NCBI RefSeq assembly: GCF_963678635.1
Contig: NC_087066.1
Coordinates: 32,307,301 to 32,371,300 of the forward strand
From: Symsagittifera roscoffensis
Lineage: Eukaryota > Xenacoelomorpha > Acoela > Convolutidae
Length of the DNA: 64,000 bases
Reading direction: 5' to 3'
The position numbers and the translations under genes were made by a program. The notes beneath the pieces are model-generated. The model was given only the letters and a program-made list of their open reading frames with translations, was not told the origin of the DNA and did no database searches. Shown in pieces: positions 33,001 through 47,800 of this stretch. Each line of letters begins with the position of its first letter. Position 1 is the first letter of the stretch.

Positions 33001-36000
33001 TTTGCGAAACAAAACGAAATAACACACACTCCGCTAAATGCGGTTTAGATTTGAACAGAAATGAGCTGACCGATATTTTAGACTTTGATATGAACTTGAA
33101 ATTTATACCAACCGGCATGATTCAAATTAGTATAAAAAATTGATTAAATTTTTTTTCAAAAATGAACTTGGTATCGAAAATAATCCTGCCATTAGTAGAT
33201 TAATTGGCTGAATTTAAATGAAAGGTAGAATGGAAACTGGTTGTAAGAAGAAAGTTGATCTAATTCAAGCTTTGTTCAAACAAGCCTGTTAGTATATCAG
33301 GGCAAAGCCCTGAATGTTCCGACTGTGCCTTAATTCATATGGAATAGTTTTTGGGAAAAGAAAATATTTTAAAAAAAATACATTTTGGAAAATAGCAAAG
33401 TGTAAAATTTTGAGTCGTACAAAATTAATACGACCAATTAGCTAGCCTCAATTCAATTTAGAATGATTTTATTGAGAGGCATAATTCGCCACGCATAAAT
33501 TTTTTGCGTTACGCTCTCAGCATTATGAATAAGTTCTTCAAAGTGCGCATATTTTAGGACAAAAAATGGAAAATTTGGCATTTTTCAAACCCCCAGAACT
33601 TTACAAAATATTATTGGAGGTGAATTTCTTTTTACATTTGAGCTCAGGAAGTCGATATGGGGCTTAAAGATCTTCAATGGAGTATAAAAAATTTTTGTTG
33701 AAAATTATTTTTTCGACCGGTTAAAATTGACGGAATAAAAAAACCGCACCAAGCATAAATTTTCAGTTTTCCTAAATAACAATAACAATCATTTCATAAT
33801 AAAATCTATCTAATTTTTTGAACCATTTAAAGTTTGTCAAGTTCTTTTGAATTGTCGGCATACAACGCAATATCCAAAGGGTTTGCCAGCCCCTAGTCCC
33901 TACCTAGCGTCCCACCAAAGGAGCAATATTTCCGGGATTAAACTGCTAGAGACAGTATTTTTTAAATGTGAGTTAAGACAGTGCGTTTTCTTTGTCTCAG
34001 AGAGGCTGCCCAAAGACGTCTTTTCTCAAAAAATTGACCAACAAAGTTTTAGTTGAGTTCCAAAAAATATTGAGATTTTGGACGGAAGCCTCTTCACATT
34101 TTAGGTGCTAAAGCGAACTCGTCGGTTGTTTTATGATCAGTTTTAATCCGAGTTTTTTTGATTTTTCTCATATGGTTTCTCTGGTTTTACTCAGTACACT
34201 TAGTTGGAAAACTGCTCTGGTTGTAAAATCACCTAATTTGCAACAAATTATCGACATTGAGAAGGGGTTAAACTGTGGAAGGGTTATATTATTACGGGGC
34301 TATAAATTAGGGGTGTAAACATTATAGGTTAATTAATGTGGGGTAAAAGTTGGGACACTGATTTATGTATCTTCATTTATTCCTCTGATGAAACTTGCTG
34401 ATTTGATGTTGCATACTTACCCCTTTTTAACCTGTTTAATGTACCCTATGCAACCTGAGGTCAATCCCTGCTTCTTTTTGTTTTTTTTTTTATTTATGTG
34501 CACACTTATTCCCTGATAAATGATTTTTTTGACGGAAGTTTTTTTTTCAACTAACATATCAGTCCTCTTTTTAATTTGCACGTTGGAAAATTTTACCTTC
34601 ATTTTGTTTCATACTGCCCATTCTCTAAAACTCGAAAGGGCTAAGTTTTTGTTAAACAGGATAAAACAGAAAAATTTTAATCGAGGTTCTCTTTCAAAAT
34701 AACTACTTAGAATAGCAATTTTATGATTTTGGAAAGTTTTGAATGCAATTATAAATTTTAAATAGAACTTTTTTACGCGAAGTTTTTTCACCATTTTTTC
34801 AATTAAAGTTGTTGATCTGATTTTTTTTGTGTTAACCTAGATATTACGATACTTGCAATGGTCTTTCAAATATGTAATTTACGTGACAATATATGTCACT
34901 TTACATAAGTGTTGCACAACTATTGCATAACAGTTACATAATGAAATGACTTAGGTGATGGAGGAGCAGATGAAGAAGGCTATCGTGGAGTTGGACATCT
35001 GGGCTAGACAGGTGGAGTACATTGCACATCTGGACTGTGTCATATCATGTACCACCACCACAGAGAGCTCTCTAGTGCTGGCTTGGAGAAAACCAGGGGT
35101 CATGAAGTAGTGAGTTGTCATGTCTCATAGTTATGTTCAGTGATAGATTGAGAAAAAATAAATTAACCTCCGGTTAGGCCTCTGGCTGGTTAATTTCAAG
35201 TGATTTTTTGAAAACTTACTAAAATATTTGAGAAAATGGATTATGCGAAATTAACATGCATTGCCATAACTTTTTCGAAATTAACATGCATTGCCAAAGG
35301 CGCCTGTAGATATTTTTTGGGTTGGTTGACCGAAACTGATGACGTAAAATAGTAAAAAAAGGTTGGTCAAGGAATCGAAACCCCGAGGAGGGCGTGAGTC
35401 CCTCCCTAAATTCGGCAGAAGTTTTAATCGGGTATCGAACAGTACCAAAATTTTAACGCTTTTTCTCAAAGTGGAATAAGAAGTTTTTGGCTATTATTGT
35501 CGTAAATGAGTAATCGAGTAATCATTCAATCGCCAATCAGTATTATTTTAAGCGATTAAAGTCTCTGAATTATTGTTCCGACTTTCGATACGAAAGTAAC
35601 GCAATATTTGTGCTCGGGGTGAGTTTTTTTTCTTCAGACAAATTTCGACTTTTTAACTAGCCAATTTTGACGGAATTTTTTTTATCATTCGAAAGGTATT
35701 GTTGTCATGAGCTCAAATTTGAAAAGATATTTCACCTGTGATCATTTTTCTTTAAGTTACGGGGGTCTAAAGATTACCATTTTGGCCAATTTGGGACAAT
35801 TAACGCGCGATATATTTCGCGCTATTAACGCGTAAGCGGAGTGTTAATCCGTCTTAGGAATCGTTCCAAATTGGTTGAAAGATCTTTATTTGCCATAATT
35901 GATTTGTCACAAGGAGCAAAATCTATCCTTTTTGTACTTTATATGGCGTGTGGGGTGATGATTTTCATAAAAAATTTCAAATTTCAGAATTTTTTTTTTC

Positions 36001-38818
36001 ATTTTGTTTTGTTTTATTTTTAGTTTTTTAATGTTATTATTACTGCTCCATAAACCTTAAAAGGCATTCGGAACATTTAGGGCTTCGCCCTGATACGAGC
36101 AGCCTTGTTTACATTGTTAGAGTTTTCCAGACAAATGTTTTGAACTGAGCCGAGCTAACCGTCCTAGCTGCTTCCGAGCTAGACGCAAATTAAATCGATT
36201 TGGACCTGTTTTTTTTTCAATCGGGAAATATTCCGTTTGAAAAACATTGTCGGCTTATTATACTTATTATGCTCATATTATGCTTATATTTTTTCGGTTT
36301 ATTTACCACATCGTAAAATTTTTTTTTCTGTACGCATTTTACATTGTATTTGCTTTCAGTAGTATGATTTACTTTAACTAACCCCTATATTTTTTTCTCT
36401 TTTGTTTTTTTTTGCTTAAAATTTGTATTCTGCCCATTGGGTTTGTTTTTGTTCCGACTTTTTAACCAGCCATTTTTGACAGAGTTTTTTATATCAACCA
36501 AAAGCGGTTGTTAGCCTGAGCTTAAACGTATAAAGATATTCCACCTGTGATCATTTTTCATAAAGTTTTGGGGGTTTAAAGATTGCCATTTTGGCCAATT
36601 TGGGACAATTAACGCGCTATATATTTCGCGCTATTAACGCTTAAACGGAGATTTAATCCGTCTGAGAAATGGTTCCAAATTGGATGAAGGAAGCTTAATT
36701 ACCATAATTGATGTGTTAATAGGAGCGAAATTTATCACTTTGACTTTTATATGGAGTGTGGGAGGATGATTTTCGCAAAAATCTTAAATTTTATAAAAAA
36801 TTTTTCATTTCAAATTTTGCTATTTTGGGATATTTGAAGGCCCAGTATATTGCGTTATTATAACATGCGCAATGGATTAATGAGTTCCAAATTGAATTGA
36901 GGTTGGCAATTTAGTGTTGTTAAAACAATAGTATACATTTATTACCCAATTTGTATTTTACATAGGGTGTGGGGGATAAATTGAAGAAAAAGTTTGTTTT
37001 GCACGCTTAGAATTAAGCTATTTCAATTCACGTTTTATCAGGAAGCGCAGGACTCATTTTTTGAAACGGCTGAAAATGATAGTTGAAAAGTTCAGGGCTT
37101 CTTACTGGTATGTTTTTTCCATTATGAGGCCAAACGGTGCACTGGATCGGCGCACACTTTTGTGTCTGAAGGTTCCTGGAGTCCAGAGGCAAGTCTTTAC
37201 ACATGTTAAAATTTGTCGGAACGATCAAAGAGAATGAAATAACAAAAGAAGAACAAAGAGAGTGTCCTTGTTGCGAAATTCGATTGCAGCTCACATAATA
37301 CAGTTTGGCCTCGTAATGTTTCTTGCTTTTAATTGCCCCGTGCTCCAAATTAATTGCCCGTATTCAAAAAAGAAACAACAAACACTTCAGAACAAAAAAG
37401 TCTGAATACATTTTTTCAGTTAATTGAAAATATCTCCCTTGTATTTGAATTTCATACTTAAAATATCGTAATCAGAACATTCTCTGCTGCTTGCACATTA
37501 ACCGGCTATCATTGTTTGTTGCTCTTAGAGTTTTTGTTAACTTCTGAAAATCGCACGGGGTTATGTCGCAGTTGCGAAGACAAGGTACTCAAATTTTGGA
37601 AATTCGTTCCACAGGTGATTCGGTTCTGGAGTCGGCTAGTTTTTTCAAAGCATGTTTTTGTATATTCTTGCAATTTACAGCTTGCATTTTTATTTTAAAA
37701 TTTGATATTGAAAATTTGATTGTTTTTTAGCCTTCCTCCCCTGAAACTGACTGGAGGTGTACATGCGTTCGACTTCAATGAAGAAACCAATTTGATCGGT
37801 ATAGCCTAAACATCAGTTTTTTTTATCTGACCACGTCGAATAATTCTATTTCACTCATAATTTTTGTACCTATGTTTTCAAACCCATAATTTTTAAACCA
37901 CTCATAATTTTTATCTTTGTTGCAGGCATTGCGTGTGCGGATCGAAACGTGTACCTGTACAATCCGTTTGTCATGTCAAAACCGGCAGGGGTAAGTTTAC
38001 TTGCAAGATTTAAAAAACGTTCTTTTTACTCCATGCAAAAATTTAAGTGGAATGTTTTGCTTGCCGCGTCAATTGAAATATATATATATTCTTTGAAATG
38101 AAGCGTTACGTTTCAGTTTGAATTTGACTGGACTCTTGGATGGTCTTTGCATACTGTAATTTGCATGTCCTTAATTTCACTCGAATTAACCCTTATTAAC
38201 CTGTCGTGAGGACTTTAACAACGTATAAATCCACAAACATGGTTAAATTTATGTATATGTAATCTCTTGAACTTTAATGAAATTAGCAATGGCATCATAA
38301 TGCTTTTAAATCTTTTTTCTTAATCATTTTAATGTACCGTTTTTTGCAGCCTTATACGAGGTAACCCAAATCTTTTTCAATTACTTTATTCGATAAAAAC
38401 GTCGCTGGAATCGAGAATTTATAAGTATCAAGAATACCACAACTCATGAGTTTCATTGTAGCGAAAAATGCATATTCTAATATCGTGTTCAACTCATATT
38501 AAACATCTCTATTATGCCTCAAGTTATTATCTACTCATATAAGATCATAAGTGTAGCTTATAACATGTGACCATACTAGCATACAGTCAACACCATAGGT
38601 GGATGTTGTGAATTAAAGTGTAGTGTGTTAATTGTGCATAGGTGTTGCGTGGCCACATGGCAGCAGTGATTGCGGTGCAGTTCAACAAGAGGAGAAACCA
38701 CATTCTCTCATTCTCCAAAGATAGGGTCAGACAATAATTGTTTTAAAATTCTCTAAACTTCATTGTCTGAGTTTTGACACATTTTGCATCATTCAACATT
38801 GGTCGGCTTTTTAAAAAA

Positions 38819-38852
<34 letters not shown>

Positions 38853-41800
38853 TGGACATGTTGGCGCCTATAATGATATAAATGGAGCACTTGATCTAAA
38901 TACAGCTCTAATCAGATCGGAAGAAGACTATGATAAGATGGGGTTTGTGAATGGTGATTGTTGCAGGTGTTGCGTGTGTGGGATGTGGTCCAACAGATCT
39001 CCCTGCAGAGAATAGCCGGTCTCCTCTCCACTTGTACCATAGACAGTAATGAAACATCTTTAAAATAACAACTTGCTTTGAAGTAACATTCTTGCTTCAA
39101 AATAACAACTTTTTAAAAATATTTGCTGTGATCAAATTCTGAAATTGATTGAAGAAATTGTTTTGGAAAAAAGTATTTGAAAAGAAGAATGCACAAAAAA
39201 ACGACAGAAAAACACAATTCATAACAATGTTTATCGACCGAACAATTAGTTTGCTTTCAGACATTTCGCCTCCTTGTTTGTCTTGAGTACAAGTTTTGGG
39301 TTGACAACTCATTCAAAAAATTACCTTGAAAATAGTTGCGTCACTATGTTCGTGAAATAAACAAAAAGTATCCTTTCCATGTCTCTGTTCTAGTCACTGC
39401 GCGCCTGTTCTTCCATTCAGACAAGAGTCGACTGATGATAGCGATAGACTCCAGTCTGATTGTGATGCAGCTGAAGCCAGAGGTGAAGAATGCCGTCACC
39501 AGTCACGAGAACCCAGTCACTGCCGCCAAATTCCTCGACCAGAATCAGGCTAGCGCGCTTTGCCACAGTAATAGTAATAGTTGACTGTATAAAATAATAT
39601 GATGTTCCTGTATGAAGTTGATGAGAAAAAGGCTATCAGGAAAATTCATGAGTGATTTAGTTGTGTTATATCAATCAAAATTGGTTCTAAGGTGGAATAT
39701 TTTGACATTTCTTATCAGGCACCTTGGGTTCCTTTTTGTTAAAATTCCTTTAAGAATTGTAATTCAACTTGAGGGAAACAGAAAGATTTGGACGAACCGA
39801 GAAAATTCTGGGATCACTAAGATTTTATTCCTAACAGTAAAATACCCAACTACACCAGGATAAGATAGGAACAGTGTCATTTTTCAATAAGTTAATGTAA
39901 TTATACTCTTCAAAGAACGAAAATTTCAATTTTAAGGTGCATTTTAGGGGAGTTACTTTTCAAAAAGCAATGTTTTAATTGGCACTTAGCAAATGATTGG
40001 AATGTGTTTAGATTATAAGTTCGGACAATGGTGGCAACGTATACCTCTGGCGAATAGACTCCGGAAAGAGATCTAAGAAGGTAAAAGTTTTTTCTCCATG
40101 CTTATCTCAAACCTTTTTTCTACCTTTTTTACCCTCAAACGATGAACTGGTCAATTAAATAAGATATTGTCCCGCATAATTTTCTGTCCTATGGGGTTTT
40201 TACTGGGGGAGGTTTTGCTTTTCTAGTTTACCTCTCTGCACAATGGCATGGACATCAGCTGCATGGCTCTGAGAGATGACAGGACTCGCTTCTTCACCGG
40301 ATCGTCCGACGGAACCGTCAAGGTCAGTACACTTCTCGTTCACTTCAAAATTTGTGATCTCGTTACGGTTCCAAATTCTTCAATAGCGTACAATTCAGAG
40401 GTGGAAATTTTTTCCTACTTTCATGATTTCCAGACTTAAGAGTTATATGAACCTATTTGATTATGCAAGCCAGCTGGGAAATTCTTCGTAAAAGAAATTT
40501 CAGCGAAAATGATGAAGCTTAAGTAACTTACGTTTGAGGAATGGGACGTTGCCGGCAACATCCGCCGCACATTCCTCGTGGACGTCGAATCAAACAACAG
40601 CGGCGACACCTCTCGTCCAGTGGCTGCTCTGGGTGCTGCCTCTGTAGACCGACTGGTATCTGGCACCAGTAAAGCCCAAATGAAAGAGGCTGCAAAGCAA
40701 AGCCGCTTCTCGTCTGTGACTAAGCGGAACGTTGTTCACGCGTCTTCCAACAAGAGGGGTCGACCAGCTGAGGTGCTGAATGTGATTTTGCTGAAGAGAG
40801 AGATTCTTGCTGTTGGATGGGAAAGGTTATTCGAAATAAAAATATTTCTTTGATTGTTTGATTTTCATAATATTTCAGGTGTGGTTTAAAGGGTTTCGAA
40901 ATTAAGGGCGACTCATGACTGCGACCACTTCACTATCCAAAGGGTACCCCATTTAGTACTATTGTATTGCGTTCATTCTTACCCCACAAAAAATTTGTTT
41001 CTTGATACGCCTACGTTCTAATACATGCTACTAGCAGATACACGAGTTGGTTTTGCTCGCAAACTTTTAAAACCATTTTTTTACTGTTTCAATCCTAATT
41101 AAATCTCTTGCTCTAACATATCAGGGTTTCATTACTTGCCTTTTTATTTAAATTGTTGGATTAATGACTCACATCAAATCCCCTCCACAAAGTTCATAGA
41201 TCACATTAAGTAACAAATGTTGCTGAGTTTTTTGTTAGGATCTTATTGTTATTTTTATTTTAACTTTCAGTTATTCTCTAAAAACTTTTAGCAAATTGTA
41301 GCTGGATGGAAACTTTTAAAAGTTGTAGCTTGATGGATTGATATTTGGTCATCTTCGATTTGATAGTTCCATAATGAAGCACTGTCAAAAAATACTAGCA
41401 AAAAGTATCAACCAAAAATTGTCTCAACAAGTACTAACAAGTTGAAGTTCAACAATTAAACTAACTTTCAGTGCCTGAGAAAGTTTCTCCCTGATTATTG
41501 GACAAATTTGCAAAATATTTAGACTTTGCACGGTGGGTATATGTATACATTTATTATTGGCTCAACCGATGAGGAGTAGGTTAACCGACGAAACAACACA
41601 TACGCACACTTTGGAGGTTTCTAAGAGCTTAGCTAATCAATTCGATTCACCTAAATCCACCGGTTCCTATTACGCAATCGAAAGTCGAAAGTTCGGCTGA
41701 TTATTGAGAACCGCTACTACGTCCCTAATTATGACCTACGAGCCTTTTTTATATTTTTCCCAGCTGTGAATTGTTGATTCATCCTCATACAACAAGTATG

Positions 41801-44800
41801 GATCTTGATGGGCTTCGAACAGCCGATCCTTTGACAGTAAGGTGGTTTCCTTAAGGCGGTGTACTCAATCTTATCTAAAATACGTTCGCCCTTGTAGGTC
41901 CGTGTGCATGTTCCGCCCCGGGGAGGTGGAGGATGGGGCCACTGGGACCAAAGTTGAGTGGAAGGGGGAAGCAGTGCACTCGGAAGACATAGTCACTGCC
42001 GCATTCGCATCACCCATTACACTCGCAACAGGTACTCCTTACAATTTCGTTTCTGCAAATCCCAGAGGAACTACCTAATGGCTGTTAAACGTGTCTAACG
42101 ATTGTCCGTCAAATATTATTTCTCCAAATCCCATACAACTAATTTTGTTCAACGAAGCTATTTCTTGACTCAATAGGGCGTTTATTTTTGCGTCTAGAAT
42201 TTTCATGTGGTATCACTATTGGAGCCGAAACTGTTCAGACCTGAAGCTAGAGGTTAAGATAGGTTCAATACCAATCATTCAGAGGGGAATTGGGCAACGT
42301 CTCGAGCTGTTCGGTTTTTCAAATGAAACCTAATTAGAAACTTCATTCGAAATTTTCAGTTATTTTATGGGTCGGAAGTATTGCCTATCTCTAAACGGAT
42401 AAGTACCGATCATATATGTCCTCGAGGTTTTATTGTCCTATACTATTCTGAACTGAATATTTTTGATTGAAACATAGGTGCAGATCTCAGGTCAAATCGA
42501 GTTGAGCAAGCCCCTGGATAGAGTAGACGGAATCTTTTAGGCTTTTAGGTTTATTGTTAAATTCAGTATTCAGTCTTTGTTTTGAATCGACTTTTTTTTT
42601 CAAATTTTTTGGTTTTCTGTTTTTGAATGTGACATTTTATGCAGCCGCTTTAAACATCTGTCAGTTTAACAGCCGAGTCAGTTTAACAGCATTTTCAGCT
42701 TGAATATATAAGCTCTGTATATGAACGTTTTGGGCTTTGAAATTTTGTCTCACTCTAAACGAGCAAGATATCATATCGAGCCTCAAATAAACAGCGCCTT
42801 GATCATAAGGGACAATGAGTAAAACCATCTGCCGTCAACCCTCGTGATTCGTTGCTCTTCTTAGGAAGTCTGGACGGAGAGATAGTGGTCTGGAACATGA
42901 ACAGCCAGAGTCCCTCCAAGTTTCTGAGGGAGAGGAAAAGAGTGCCCACTAATGTACTGCAGCAGGGCCACACTCATGGAACAGTGAGTCATAAAGTGTT
43001 TGAAAACTACATACCAATACACAAAATGGGTTGTTGATATTAATTGGGCTGAGTTGTTTGACATATCTTTCGAGCAATATCTTTCAAAACTGATAAATGC
43101 CACTTTGCGACCAAAATCTTTGGTTCAGAGGATTTTAAAAATGAACACAAAGTCGAAACACACAAATATGTCAAGCACAGTCGAAATATACTCGATTTTT
43201 GCTGAGACAGTCGAGACATAGATGGAAGGGAGCGGAGCATTGGTTGAGATTTATGTTATGTCGGCTATTTTTAGATGCAATTCTGTTTTTAAAACAAAAA
43301 TTAGAGGACTTGAAGAATGGAAGCCACTGCGATATTGTTTTTTTTTACATTTTTTTCAATTAATTGTGACTTTCTCAAGACGCCTTTCAGTCATGTATTT
43401 GATTCTAGAATGATATTTCAAAATCGTTTGTACAGTGTCAAGAAAAACTGATCCAATCTTTTTCATGTTCCATACGACATTTCAAATTTTTTTAGACTAA
43501 CTTTGCTCTTTCGTTGCCCAGCATGGCTTTCGAACAATTTCAACTAATTTTTAGAATTTTTATTTAGAGCTTAATTAAAGCCCACTATTAAACAAAAAAC
43601 GTTCTTGTTTAAACTAATTTTCAAAAGTTTTGTGACTGGATGATTGTGGAACATTCGGTTTTACGTATTTCATGGTCAACCGTGGACAGTTGTTGAATTT
43701 TTGGACATATTTGTTTTTTTTTGGCAATTTCGACTTACTCAAGACGCCTTCCAGTCATGTATTTGATTCTAGAATGATATTTCAAAATCGTTTTTTTTTT
43801 TCAGTGTCAAGAAAAACTGGCTCAATCTTTTCCTTGTTCCATACCAAATTTCAAATGAATTTTAGACTACATTTGCTTTTTCGTTGCCAAGATGACTTTT
43901 GAGCAATTTCAACTAAATTTAAGATCCCACTATTTGAAAAAAGTAGTACGTTTGCGCTAATTTCAAAGTTTTTGTGACTGGATGTTTGTAGAACATTCGA
44001 TGTTACGTACTTCAACGGTAACCGTGAACAATTTATGAAAATTTGGACATAATTTGTTTTTTTAGGCAATTTTGACTTCCTCAAGACGCCTTCCAGTCAT
44101 TCGTTTTAATTTCGAAAAATATTCAGATGTCGTTTTTTCAGTGCCAAGAAAAACTGGTCCAATCTTTTTATGTTCCCAACCAAATCTGAAATGATTTTCA
44201 GACTATTTTTTTTTCTGTTGCTCAACATGAATTTTGAACAATTTCAACTAAATTTAGGATGTTTTATTTATTTGGAGCTTAATTAAGACCCACTATACAA
44301 AAAGTTTGTTTTTGCAGTAATTTTCAAAGTTCTTGTGATTGGATGATTGTGAAATATTTGGTGTTACTTTAGCGGCAGCCGTGGATAACTGTTGAAAATT
44401 TGGAGATAGGTTGATTTTTTAGGCAGTTTTGACTTCTTCAAAACGCCTTCCAATCATGCATTTGATTCTAAACTGATATTGAAAAAACGTTTTTGTTTTC
44501 AGTGTCATGAAAAACTGGTTCAATCTTTTTTGTGTTTCGTACCAAATCTCAAATGTTTTTCAGACTAACTTTGCTCTTTTGTTACCCAACATTAATTTTT
44601 TACCTACTCACCCAGGTCACCCTATTCACCCAATTTTTAGCTATTCACTCATATGCTCTACCCAGGTCCCAAAGGTTTCTTCTCGCAGCAGAATTTAACA
44701 GGATTTGACATCTAGAGCAGAATATTTTTTAAAGCAGCTGATAGAGCAGAACTTCAATCATGCGGCAGAATTTACCCAATTTTCTTAGAACTTTAATAAG

Positions 44801-47800
44801 ATGATCTTATGACTGGTGAGATTCTGTTTCTCAAAAATACAAAATACTCATCTTTGCACTAATGCTAACTAAAATTATTTAGTTTCGCGACACTTCAATC
44901 TATCCACGACACTTCAAGTTTTTTAACCTGCTTCCTGAAAGTGCTTCGCTTATTTACTAAATTGAAACTTTTCTCTCGAAACTAATTATTTTTCCCCTTG
45001 AGCACACGATAACTTATTTTTTCATAAAAAATGAACTTTTTTAGCAGCTGAATGTGCTTTATATTGCCGCAAAAATTTTAGGGGCCTGAAAATAAAGATT
45101 AAAACACGGATCGCGCTCGATTGGTGAATACCAAAGCGTTAACTTTTTTCTTTGGGCGTTTTCCAACAAAGTGGAGATTCGAGAATATGTGATTATTGAT
45201 AGCCATTTTTTTCTCATGAAGATTTTTTCATTTTTTTGTTCTGGGCACAACTCCGGGCTCCGCTTTTTTTTCCGGGCACAGTATTTACACAAGCAATGCT
45301 CGTGTTATAGTATGAACTATCTTTTTTTCCAAGCTAAGTCGCAAAAATTGTTGCGACGCAAATATTGTTGCGATAAAATGAGTTAATTTTAAAATTGTTC
45401 TTTTGATCAATATCCAGCTATTAAGTAGAGCCAATGTTAAGGATATTAACTCAGAATATTATCGTTCCGACTTTCCTAATGAAAGTAGCGAAACATTTGT
45501 GCTCGGGTGGTTTTTTTTTCCAGACAAATTTCGACTTTTAAGTAGCCATTTTTGACGGGATTTTTTTGTATCATTCAAAAAGTGTTGCTGTCCTGAGCTT
45601 AAATTTGAAAAGAGTTTTCACTTTTGATCATTTTTTTAAGTTATGGGGGTTTAAAGGTTGCCATTTTGGCCAATTTGGGACAATTAACACGCGATATATT
45701 TCGCGCAATTAACGCGTAAGCGGAGATTCAATCCGTCTTAGAAATGGTTCCAAATTGGATGAAGGAAGCTTAATTGCCATAATTAATGTGTTAATAGGAG
45801 CGAAATTTATCACTTTGATTTTTATATGGCGTGTGGGAGGACGATTTTCGCAAAAATCTTAAATTAAAAAAAAGATAATTTTTATTTTATTACATTTAAT
45901 TTGTTCATGTTATTACTGCTCCATAGACTGCTGTATAAATTGAGGCATGTTATTTGGTAATTTTTTTAAAATTGACTGGTACTGCTAATGCGTCATAATT
46001 GGCGTGCGTCACTTGAGAAATTTTGTAGACTCAAATTTTTAATCATTCAGTTTTTCCCAGTAGCGTTATCGGTCATTTTTTTTGCTTGTGTATGCAAAGT
46101 GCAACTTCGCCTTTGTGTTTCAAAAGGTTTGAATATTTTTATTTTAGCAAACAATTTGAATTTTGGTCAATTCGGATTTTTTATAAATCTACTTGTAATT
46201 ATGATAAAAAATTTTGCGGAATCTAATCAATCAAATTCAAGAAAATTAGTTTCATTTCAAAATGTATATGTGATTTTGGGCGGAAAGAATCAAAAGACCC
46301 AATCGCAACTTCTCCAGCGGAATTCGGTCATTTTTGCTAGAATCCGACGGGGCATTGCAACAGTGTCAAGTTGCGTACAACAATGCCAAAAAAATAGCTC
46401 AATAGTGCCAAAAATGAAAAACTCTCTACAGTGCCATTTTTTTTGTTCAACTGTGCCGAAAAAATGAATACTTTTTAGTAGGCTTAAAATATCTTGTGTA
46501 AAAAAAATAATAAGCAAAAATTTCCAATAATCTATTTGTCAATGCGTAATATCTTTTCAAGGCCATATTTTGCTTACTTTTTTCTGTCATTTTTTTAGCT
46601 ATCCGCTCGTTTTGTCCTTTTTTTTAATCTCGCTTGAGTTTTCGGATCATAATTCAAAACTTAGGATAAAATTGCCCAAATTTTTTGTTTCAGTTATCAT
46701 TCCATTTTCACAAGTGTTTTTGATGGTGAGTGAAGCTGGCCTATCATATAAGTTCTACATTTTAATGTTGAGCTATATTTTTTCGGAAGACTCAAAAAAT
46801 TTTGAAATTCCCTTGTAAATATCAATCATAATGAGATTTTCCCGATTGTACTTTTTGCGTTTAATTTGTTCTGACTAGGCCGATAGGCATATATAATTTT
46901 TTGATTTTGTTGATAACCAGTTGCTAAATGAAATTTTTGGACTGTTTTGAAAACCGTTTGGCAGAAATGATTATGACAGCATAAATGCTGAGCTTCGAGG
47001 TAACGTTCGCGAACTGCTGCGGTAAATCGTTCTCGTAATGCGTCAAAAAGTTGTGGAAAATTTTTTTTGCTAAAATAGGTAATAAGAATATGCAAGATTC
47101 TTCATACTTTTTCGAAAGAAAAACAAAAGCTGACCATGTTTTTTGGGTTTCAAATAAACTAAAAATCGTGTAAATTTGATTGAATGGCTCTAATGCAGTT
47201 TTGCAGGTTCCATCGGCCAAAATTGTACCATAATTGGCAATACTTTCAATGAATAATCTGATTGCCTTGACAATTGCCCAAAAATCCAAGTTTTTTTCGT
47301 GAAGAAGCTGCTTTCCGGATAAGGTTTTTGCCCCAAGAATTGAAAAAAAAAAATCATGTCAAACCTTGTTTGCGGTATCCCAGTTGACTGTTTTCAGCGA
47401 TCAAAATATAAGAAATTTCGAATTTTACGAAAATCTTCATAAATTTTGGGCAGACTTTTGTGGGCTCGTTTTCGGCAGCTGAAAGGTTTCTCTGATAAAT
47501 TTCTGTATATTATGTAATCGTCGACAGCAAGATGGTTTTAAATAGTTGGACAATCAGTAATTTCAACTTTTCATCAAGGACGGTTGTTGCTTGGCATTTT
47601 TTCTTTTTTCGAAAATAAAACTTTGATTCTTCTTGTTTTGTTTTTGTCGGTAACGGTAGCCCCTTTCTAAGTTTTGGGAAGCATCTTTTTCGAAGGAACA
47701 ACTTGAAGTTTTTTAAGTCCCGCAATCAATAATTTAACGGCCGACAATTATATTTTTAAGTGAAAATTCTTTAATAGTTTGAGTGATAAAATGGTGGGCT

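Larger units (their letters stand above)
35110..37730. other. WDR intron with three kinds of repeat
   Basis: Contains family 1 copies D and E, a short inverted-repeat element (37120-37318) and a family 2 3' terminus near 37470-37522. Confidence 0.6.

Noticed and set aside
38350-38360. An 11-bp stretch between TTTTGCAG and GTAACC that looks like a micro-exon (CCTTATACGAG) between WDR exons 13 and 14
   Set aside because: Its length would shift the frame, while exons 13 and 14 already join in phase 0 and match the family without it.
45988-46467. Plus-strand ORF of 159 codons
   Set aside because: It crosses a dispersed repeat and the subterminal motifs of the MULE relic; composition is that of random AT-rich sequence.
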